From DAOTVC01 sp034437215 (GTDB lineage: Bacteria > Chloroflexota > Anaerolineae > B4-G1 > SLSP01): a DNA stretch of 64,000 nt. How positions within the stretch are numbered: the first letter of the stretch is position 1; each line of letters starts with the position of its first letter. Where the stretch lies: assembly GCA_034437215.1 (NCBI GenBank), contig DAOTVC010000003.1:8390-72389 (forward strand), read 5' to 3'. Made by a program: the position numbers and the translations under genes. A model generated the notes under the pieces. That model saw only the letters and a list, made by a program, of their open reading frames with translations. It was not told the origin of the DNA and made no database searches. This document shows positions 57,916 through 64,000 of this stretch, one piece after another.

Positions 57916-59340
57916 CTACCCGCCCTTCTGCTGAGCACGCGTGGAGCGGGAGTTGAGCTGCCCCACGCTCTTCCCCAGCCGGTTCATGGCCTGAGCGACC
58001 TTCTCGGCTGTTGCCTTCCCTCCCGCTTCCTCCAACACACTGATGAGGCGTTTGAGCTGCACCTCCAGCTCCCACGTGAAGGCGTGATCGCCCATGACCG
58101 AGAGAGCACGAAGGGCCAGATCCTCGACGCGTGCCTGGTACTCGCGGGGCAGGCGGGGGTAGAGTGTTGCCAGCGAAGTGATGACCTCGGTGAAGGCCTG
58201 GAATTGCAGGGACTCAGAAGAGACGACCGTGAAGGACTCGAAGGTCTCCAGAATGCGCTCCACAAGATGCTCCCGGTAGACGAGGGGTACGGGACGCTTG
58301 TCGGACTCGGGGGGCTCGGTAGCGGCGAAGCGCGCCAGGAGGTCGCGCAGCAGGTGGATGGCGATGAGGCCCGTCGTTATGGTTTGCTTGGAGGTCGAGA
58401 TGGCGGTCCAGCCGATCTCCTCGATCTGCTCGACGCCGTAGACCGGGTCGAGGTCGTACTCCCGCTGCTGCGAGAGCTCGAAGGCCCGCTGCAGGGCCTC
58501 CTCGATGACGGCGGCACTCTCCTCCGTCTCGGCTCTGACGAGGGCCATGACGTCGTGATAGGAGACGTAGGAGCCGAAGAAGACCTGCAGTTCTACCTCG
58601 AACTCCCCCTCGACCGCCGTCTCGGCGGCAGCAATTTCGCGCAGATCGAAGTCTACCACGTAGCCCTGATCGTCAGTGCGCACGGTCCGTTCGACCCTGC
58701 CCCGATAGCGGGGCTCGCGCCGGGTGCGGGCCAGGAAATCCCTCTGGTTCCGCCGGGCCTGGATCGTCTGGTCGTGGATGGCGCCCAGGACCACCTCGGG
58801 GCGCATCTGATTGATGGTGGTGTAGAGGAGCAGGATGAGGAAGTAGATGTCGAGGGCGGCGAGGAAGAGGCCCAGCATCGCTCCGAGGACGGGGTTGAAG
58901 GCGTCGCTGCTGAAGGCCTGGACGACGAGGGTGTAGATGGCGCTCCCGATGAAGGTGCCCAGATAGACCTGATTGCGCCTTCGGGAGAAGAATTGGTCAT
59001 AGACTTGGTTGCCCATCGTCGCGGAGCTCTGCTGGAGGGTGATGAGCAGCATCGAAACGATAATGCCGGTGAAGGTGATGATACCCCCTGCCAGGGTGCT
59101 CAAATAATCGGCCGTCGATGAGGCCTCAGTGAAAATTTGGGACTCAAGGTAAGTGTACAAGGGCTGCAGCCACTCCGGGCGTGCACGGTCCAAGGCGTTC
59201 ATGACCAAGGCAACCGCGATCAGCCCCAGGAAGATTAAGGTGGGAATGGTGAGAAATTTCCGGAAGGCTCGGTTTACCTTGCGTCCGAACGCAGGGCTAC
59301 TGCGCGCCGGTTTCCCAAGCCGGGCATCTTCTTCTGCCAC
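57916..59340 (-). CDS. DUF2254 membrane protein
   Basis: This is a 474-residue protein from GTG 59340, preferred because GGAGGGGG lies 4 bases upstream; the TTG at 59379 has no such site. Four membrane helices lie in ~25-185 (TLIFLGLIAVALVMNAL, TLAGGIITFTGIIVSMLLITLQ, GTFIGSAIYTLVVQAF, LGLFLAALDIYFLILLLY). The segment QQSSATMGNQVYDQFFSRRRNQ and the soluble C-terminal ~290 residues match DUF2254. Function unknown; it may be a channel or membrane stress protein. It is bracketed by two oppositely oriented family R repeats. Confidence 0.88.
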   Translation of the reverse strand: MAEEDARLGKPARSSPAFGRKVNRAFRKFLTIPTLIFLGLIAVALVMNALDRARPEWLQPLYTYLESQIFTEASSTADYLSTLAGGIITFTGIIVSMLLITLQQSSATMGNQVYDQFFSRRRNQVYLGTFIGSAIYTLVVQAFSSDAFNPVLGAMLGLFLAALDIYFLILLLYTTINQMRPEVVLGAIHDQTIQARRNQRDFLARTRREPRYRGRVERTVRTDDQGYVVDFDLREIAAAETAVEGEFEVELQVFFGSYVSYHDVMALVRAETEESAAVIEEALQRAFELSQQREYDLDPVYGVEQIEEIGWTAISTSKQTITTGLIAIHLLRDLLARFAATEPPESDKRPVPLVYREHLVERILETFESFTVVSSESLQFQAFTEVITSLATLYPRLPREYQARVEDLALRALSVMGDHAFTWELEVQLKRLISVLEEAGGKATAEKVAQAMNRLGKSVGQLNSRSTRAQQKGG

Positions 59341-59463
59341 TAAGCCCCCTCCATCACGTAGGGTACGGATAACAGCCAATCTACCTCTCTAGCATAACAT
59401 GGAGGGGCGCTATTTGCCATATATCCATATACAATAAGCGGGTATAGATGGGGATATATTCTT

Positions 59464-59623
59464 GACTCTGCTGAAAAAAGCCTTTTTACCACAGAGGGCA
59501 CGGAGATTTTTTAAATTGGACTTCATAAAATCAGGCAAAAGAGCGCTTTTTATAAAGATATGTCACTATCTCCTTGGTTTTCTCGGTGTTCTCCGTGTTG
59601 GAAGGAGTTTTTTCAGGGCAGTC
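59464..59623 (+). repeat. Short mobile repeat, family R, with target duplication
   Basis: This 160-bp copy runs from GACTCTGCTGAAAAAAG to TTTTTTCAGGGCAGTC. A 6-bp target duplication ATTCTT flanks it (59458-59463, 59624-59629). The 59341-59690 gap contains nothing else I can name. Confidence 0.9.
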
Positions 59624-59690
59624 ATTCTTCTTCACCCGCGCTGAAATGCGGGTGGGGGAGCTTTAGAGCCGTGGCTTGAGCTGAGTGGGC

Positions 59691-61559
59691 TTATCCGAAG
59701 GGGAACATCACGGGGAGTACGAGAAGGGTCAACAGGAGGACGAGGATCTGCAGGCCGAGCCCCAGGCGCAGGTAGTCCTCGAAGCGGTAGCCCCCTGGGG
59801 CCATGACCATGGTCGTGCTCATGGTAGCGACGGGCGTGGCGAAGGCGGTGGAAGCCGCGACGGCGACCGCCATGAGGAAGGGCTGGGGGGCGACGCCGAG
59901 GGAGACGGCGGCCTGGTAAGCGATGGGGGCCACGAGGACCGTCGTCGCCGTGTTGGAGATGAACTGGCTGAAGAGGGCGGTGAGCAGGAAGAGGCCCGCC
60001 ATCACCGCCACCGGACCGAAACTGCCCAGATTCGAGGTCAGCGCCCGGGCAATGACCTCGACGCCCCCCGTCTTCTGCAGCGCCGTCGCCATGGGTAGCA
60101 TGCCTGCCAGCAGGAAAATGGACTGCCAGTTCATCGCTCCGTAGGCCTGCTCCATGGTCAGGCTGTCGGTCAGCACCATGAGCGCGGCGGCGAGGAGCAC
60201 CGCCGTCACCGCCGGGACGATCTCGAAGGTCATCAGGATGAGCATCCCCACCATGATGAGGGTGGCGAGGAGCGCGCGTTTCGTGGTCCGCCGCTGCTCC
60301 AACATCTCGCGCGGTAGGCCCACGACGATGAAGTTTCGCTGCTCGTCACGCAGAAGGGCGATGCGCCGCCACGTCCCCAAGACCAGGAGGGTGTCGCCGA
60401 AGCGCAGCGGGGTCTGGGCGCTCTCCTCGGCGGGCAGCGGCTCGCCCATCCGGCGCACGGAGAGCACCGTGACGTTGTACTTGTCGCGGAAGCGGCTCTC
60501 CTTCAGCGTGCGTCCCACCAGTTGGGAGCGCGGTGGGAGGAGCAGCTCCACCATCCCCAGCTCGTCCGAGAGGAGAGGCTCCTCCGTCTCACGGCTCTGG
60601 AGGATGCCCAGCCGGAGCTCCTGCGCCATGCCCGCCACGTCGTCGGAGTCACCCTGGACGTGGAGGATGTCGTTGTGGTGCAGGCGGGTCTCCGGCTCCA
60701 CGGGTTGGGCCTCTTCCGGCGCGCCCTGGCGCTCGGGCCAGGACTGCGCCTCCAGCACGTTGACACCGAAGCGCTCGCGCAGGTTCGCCTCGCTCACGGT
60801 CATGTTCACCAGAGGGGAGGAGCTGCGCACCCGTATCCGGTAGAGCTTGCCCGGCAGCCGGTAGGTCTCCGCCAGCTCCTCCATGGAGAGGGACTCGTCG
60901 ACCTCCGTCTCGTCGTAGCCACCGGCGCTCCTCGGGGTGCGCTCGGCCTCGGCGGGCAGCAGATGCCGCCCCACCACCAGCATAAAGCTCACGCCCAGGG
61001 CCAGGACGAGCACGCCGATGGGGGTGAAGCTCAAGAAGCCGAAGGGGGGCAGTCCGTGGGCTGCCAGCTCGTTGCTCACCACCAGGTTGGGCGGCGTGCC
61101 GATGAGGGTGAGGAGCCCGCCCAGCAGGGAGCCCACCGCCAGGGGGAGCAGGGTCTTCGAGGGGCTGACCTTGGCCCGCCAGGCCATGTTCACCGCGACG
61201 GGGATGAGCACCGCCGTCGCCCCCGCGGAGCTGAGGAAGGCGGAGAGCAGGGCGACGGCGACCATGGTCACGCCGATGAGGCTGCTCTCGTCGCTGCCGG
61301 TGATGCGGGTCAGACCCTGCCCGATGGCGTGGGCGACGCCCGTCTGGAAGAGCCCGCCCCCCACGACGAAGAGCCCGGCGATCATCAGCACGACGGGATC
61401 AGAGAAGCCCGCCAGGGCCTCGGTGGGGGTGAGGATCTCCGAGAGCATCAGCACCAGCAGCACCAGGAGGGCCACCAGGTCCATGCGCAGCCGCTCGGTG
61501 ACGAAGAGGAGCATGGTGATCCCCAGCAGGGCGAAGACGAAGAGTGTCTCGGTGTTCAT
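59691..61559 (-). CDS. SLC13-family permease with two TrkA-C domains
   Basis: This 622-residue transporter has N-terminal helices (~5-200) with the family motif LAVGSLLGGLLTLIGTPPNLVVS. Two cytoplasmic RCK_C/TrkA-C domains follow (~230-310 and ~335-415, LYRIRVRSSSPLVNMTVSEANLRERFGVNVLE and VGRTLKESRFRDKYNVTVLSVRR-type), then a second helix block with QFISNTATTVLVAPIAY. It is a sodium- or proton-coupled anion carrier (sulfate, dicarboxylate or similar) probably gated by ligands on the TrkA-C domains. Confidence 0.9.
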   Translation of the reverse strand: MNTETLFVFALLGITMLLFVTERLRMDLVALLVLLVLMLSEILTPTEALAGFSDPVVLMIAGLFVVGGGLFQTGVAHAIGQGLTRITGSDESSLIGVTMVAVALLSAFLSSAGATAVLIPVAVNMAWRAKVSPSKTLLPLAVGSLLGGLLTLIGTPPNLVVSNELAAHGLPPFGFLSFTPIGVLVLALGVSFMLVVGRHLLPAEAERTPRSAGGYDETEVDESLSMEELAETYRLPGKLYRIRVRSSSPLVNMTVSEANLRERFGVNVLEAQSWPERQGAPEEAQPVEPETRLHHNDILHVQGDSDDVAGMAQELRLGILQSRETEEPLLSDELGMVELLLPPRSQLVGRTLKESRFRDKYNVTVLSVRRMGEPLPAEESAQTPLRFGDTLLVLGTWRRIALLRDEQRNFIVVGLPREMLEQRRTTKRALLATLIMVGMLILMTFEIVPAVTAVLLAAALMVLTDSLTMEQAYGAMNWQSIFLLAGMLPMATALQKTGGVEVIARALTSNLGSFGPVAVMAGLFLLTALFSQFISNTATTVLVAPIAYQAAVSLGVAPQPFLMAVAVAASTAFATPVATMSTTMVMAPGGYRFEDYLRLGLGLQILVLLLTLLVLPVMFPFG

Positions 61560-61770
61560 CGGCAGTCAATCCCGTCGGCAGAAGGGCGCAGCGTTGGGAG
61601 GCGCAATCGCTCGACCCTACCTCCAGAGCCCCTTTCCTGAACCCTCTCTGTCGCGGTGAAGTAGTCTCATGACAATGCTATGATAGCAGGGGGAGCGGAT
61701 TTGTCGAATGGCCTTCGCGTTTCAGTTCGGTGGCTTCAAATTGTGGAATGGGATTGTAAGGAATTCGTAT

Positions 61771-61799
61771 TTGCCCGCCACCTCTCCCCGTGTTACAAT
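61771..61799 (+). promoter_or_regulatory. Promoter abutting pcrA start
   Basis: TTGCCC, a 17-base spacer and TACAAT end 7 bases before ATG 61806, so the transcript should begin at or next to the start codon. No clear ribosome binding site is present. Confidence 0.55.
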
Positions 61800-61805
61800 A
61801 AGGCA

Positions 61806-64000
61806 ATGGCTTATGCTTACGACGTAGAATCGTTTCTAGAGATCCTCAACCCACAGCAGCGCGCCGCCGTCTCCGTCTCCGATGGACCCGCCCTCATTCT
61901 TGCGGGCCCCGGCTCGGGGAAGACGCGCGTGCTGACCCACCGCGTGGCCTGGCTCCTGGCCCAGGAGCGGGTTCTGCCCTGGCGCGTGCTGGCGGTGACC
62001 TTCACCAACAAGGCTGCGCGCGAGATGCGCGACCGGCTGGGTCAGATGCTGGACCCCGATGCCGTGCGCGATATGTCCATCGGCACCTTCCACGCGACCT
62101 GCGCTCGCATCCTGCGCCGCGAGGCGGAGTGGGCGGGGCTGGACCGCAGCTATCTTATCTTCGACAGCGACGACCAGGTCGCCGTGGTGAAGCAGGTGGT
62201 GAAGGCCCTGGGGCTGGACGACAAGCGCTACCGCCCGCGGGCCCTGCACGGCGCCATCTCCCGGGCCAAGAACGAGCTCCTCGATCCCGCCGACTATCCC
62301 GTCTTCACTTACTACGACGAGGTGGTCAAGCGGGTCTATACGAAGTATCAGGAGACGCTGCGGGATAATAATGCTCTCGACTTTGACGACCTCCTCGTGG
62401 AGCCCGTGAAGCTCTTCCGACAGAATCCCGAGGTCCTGGAGAAGTACCGCCACCGCTTCCGCCACGTCCTCGTGGACGAGTTTCAGGACACCAATGTGGC
62501 CCAGTACACGCTCCTGCGGCTTCTCACCCAGGAGCACCGGAGTCTCTTCGTCGTCGCCGACGAGGACCAATCCATCTACTCCTGGCGGGGCGCCGACTAC
62601 CGCAACATCCAGCGGCTGCGCAACGACTACCCGGAGCTCGTCGAGATTCTGCTGACGGAGAACTACCGCTCCACGCAGATCATCCTCGATGCTGCCCAGG
62701 CGGTCATTGCCCGCAATCTCGATCGCACGCCCAAGGAGCTCTTCACCCGCAGGGAGGGGGGGACGCACATCGTTCTGCGCGAGGCCTACGACGAGCAGGA
62801 GGAGGCCGCCTTCGTGGTCCGTGAGGTCCAGAGTCTGGCCCGCGAGGGCTACTCGTGGAGCGACGTGGCCATCATGTACCGCACTAACGCTCAATCCCGG
62901 GCGCTGGAGGAGGCCTTCGTCCATGCGGGCATCCCCTACCGGCTCATCGGGGGGACCCGCTTCTACTCCCGGATGGAGATCAAGGACGTCCTGGCCTTCC
63001 TGCGGCTGGTCGAGAACCCCGACGACGACATCAGCTTCCTGCGCATCGTCGGGACGCCGCCGCGGGGTATCGGGGCGCGGACGGTAGCGAAGATCACAGC
63101 CCAGGCCGAGCGGGAGGGGACCTCCCGCTTCCGCGCCGCTCAGTCCCTGCTGCTGCAGGGGACGCTCGGCGCCCGCACCCACAACGCCGTGGAGGACTTT
63201 GTCAACATGGTGGAGGCCTGGCAGGCGGAGGCGGAGCAGCTGCGCGTGACGCAGCTCCTCGACCGGGTCTTGGCCGACACCGAGTACGAGCCCTATCTCC
63301 GTGACGACACCGAGGAGGGCGAGGGGCGCTGGGAGAACGTGATGGCGCTGCGGGCGGTCACCGCCGAGGAGCCCGACGTCACCCTCCTGGAGTTCCTGAC
63401 GGACGTGGCGCTGGTGGCGGACGTCGACGAGATCGAGGAGACGGTGGACGCTGTAACTCTCCTTACGCTCCACAGCGCCAAGGGGCTGGAGTACCCGGTG
63501 GTCTTCCTCACCGGTCTGGAGGAGGGGATGCTGCCCCACAGCCGCTCCATCGAGGAGTCGCCCGGCGCCGTGGAGGAGGAGCGCCGGCTGCTCTACGTGG
63601 GCATGACCCGCTCCGAGGAGCGCCTCTACCTCACCCACGTCTTCCGCCGGAACTGGTACGGCAGCAGCGAGCCCGCCATGCCCTCGCGCTTTCTGGAGGA
63701 TCTGCCGGAGGAGGTCCTGGCGAGCGCCCGCCGCCGCCCGACCTCCCAACCGGCGGCCACCAACAGCTGGAGCACGCCGAGCTGGGGGCAGACGCTGGAG
63801 GAGCAGCGCCCGCGCCAGCGCCCCCGGGTGGAGCGCCAGTTCGACGAGGGGCAGCGGGTGCGCCACCGCCGCTACGGCGAGGGCGTCGTCCAGGAGAGCC
63901 GTGTGGAGGGCGGGGACGAGATCGTCACCGTGCTCTTCTTCGACAATCAGGTGAAGAACTTCCTGGTGGGCGTGGCCCCCCTGGAGCCCGTCTCGAAGCA
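61806..64000 (+). CDS. pcrA: UvrD/PcrA DNA helicase, cut by window end
   Basis: At least 731 residues of an SF1A helicase are visible. Walker A is LAGPGSGKTRVL, motif Ia is VTFTNKAAREM, motif II is VLVDEFQDTN and motif III is VVADEDQSIYSWRGAD. Motif IV is in TENYRSTQIIL, motif V is LLTLHSAKGLEYPVVFL and motif VI is RRLLYVGMTRSEERL. The C-terminal Tudor-like domain (GQRVRHRRYGEGVV, then VKNFLVGVAPLEPV) is nearly complete, so the stop probably lies a few codons beyond the window. It unwinds DNA in nucleotide excision repair and replication-fork rescue. Confidence 0.96.
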   Translation, partial: MAYAYDVESFLEILNPQQRAAVSVSDGPALILAGPGSGKTRVLTHRVAWLLAQERVLPWRVLAVTFTNKAAREMRDRLGQMLDPDAVRDMSIGTFHATCARILRREAEWAGLDRSYLIFDSDDQVAVVKQVVKALGLDDKRYRPRALHGAISRAKNELLDPADYPVFTYYDEVVKRVYTKYQETLRDNNALDFDDLLVEPVKLFRQNPEVLEKYRHRFRHVLVDEFQDTNVAQYTLLRLLTQEHRSLFVVADEDQSIYSWRGADYRNIQRLRNDYPELVEILLTENYRSTQIILDAAQAVIARNLDRTPKELFTRREGGTHIVLREAYDEQEEAAFVVREVQSLAREGYSWSDVAIMYRTNAQSRALEEAFVHAGIPYRLIGGTRFYSRMEIKDVLAFLRLVENPDDDISFLRIVGTPPRGIGARTVAKITAQAEREGTSRFRAAQSLLLQGTLGARTHNAVEDFVNMVEAWQAEAEQLRVTQLLDRVLADTEYEPYLRDDTEEGEGRWENVMALRAVTAEEPDVTLLEFLTDVALVADVDEIEETVDAVTLLTLHSAKGLEYPVVFLTGLEEGMLPHSRSIEESPGAVEEERRLLYVGMTRSEERLYLTHVFRRNWYGSSEPAMPSRFLEDLPEEVLASARRRPTSQPAATNSWSTPSWGQTLEEQRPRQRPRVERQFDEGQRVRHRRYGEGVVQESRVEGGDEIVTVLFFDNQVKNFLVGVAPLEPVSK

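Overview
The window is a GC-rich bacterial chromosome segment, most probably from a member of the Chloroflexota (Anaerolineae or Caldilineae-like). Reasons: secreted proteins ending in a YLPLV-type tail, an F420-dependent luciferase-like oxidoreductase, YfhO-like and PrsW membrane proteins, a CIRCE/HrcA heat-shock system, and dense gene pairs overlapping by four bases (NTGA). Class-level placement is inference. I see no tRNA, rRNA, CRISPR array, prophage or transposase gene.

Layout. 1-5 kb: two-component signalling (a truncated histidine kinase, a NarL-type regulator overlapping a membrane kinase with a PDZ-like sensor) and a DhaL-like protein. 5-10.5 kb: secreted beta-helix protein, lipoprotein, single-domain response regulator, small YLPLV protein, Coa1-like protein and a deleted FAD oxidase remnant, studded with repeats. 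10.5-14 kb: kbl-tdh threonine degradation with a long leader, then argF. 14-20.5 kb: TPR protein, cdaA-cdaR (c-di-AMP synthesis and its regulator), sufU and sufS. 20.6-32 kb: a degenerate tyrosine recombinase, a nucleotide-sugar dehydrogenase, tandem VTT membrane proteins, an amidohydrolase, a coiled-coil protein, then a GT2 glycosyltransferase coupled to a 1403-residue YfhO-flippase fusion. 32-34 kb: a small signalling operon (roadblock, V4R, receiver with broken GGDEF). 34-39 kb: tetR and a heterodimeric ABC exporter whose operon is interrupted by a short mobile repeat. 39-44 kb: transaldolase/F6P aldolase, ComM-like ATPase, PrsW, DUF362. 44.5-50.6 kb: CIRCE-hrcA-grpE-dnaJ-prmA, then infA and an S1 protein with an acidic repeat tail on the other strand. 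50.7-57.6 kb: one-strand run of FabL-like reductase and many small stress-type proteins (DUF1328, PRC-barrel, CsbD, ChaB, glycine-zipper). 57.9-64 kb: DUF2254, SLC13 permease and pcrA (cut by the window end).

The most notable structure is non-coding. A family of six ~160-180 bp elements (9092, 10133, 38060, 53679, 57670, 59464) has GACT/GGCT-type inverted ends, and four copies have exact 6-bp target duplications. The copy at 38060 has changed the 3' end of tetR: removing it restores an in-frame tetR stop that overlaps the ABC exporter start. A second, unrelated ~150 bp element (5064 and 39168) has ~26-bp terminal inverted repeats and an internal hairpin with a compensatory base change. Several promoters lie so close to the start codon that leaderless mRNAs are predicted, and the tdh mRNA appears to begin with a short leaderless leader ORF.
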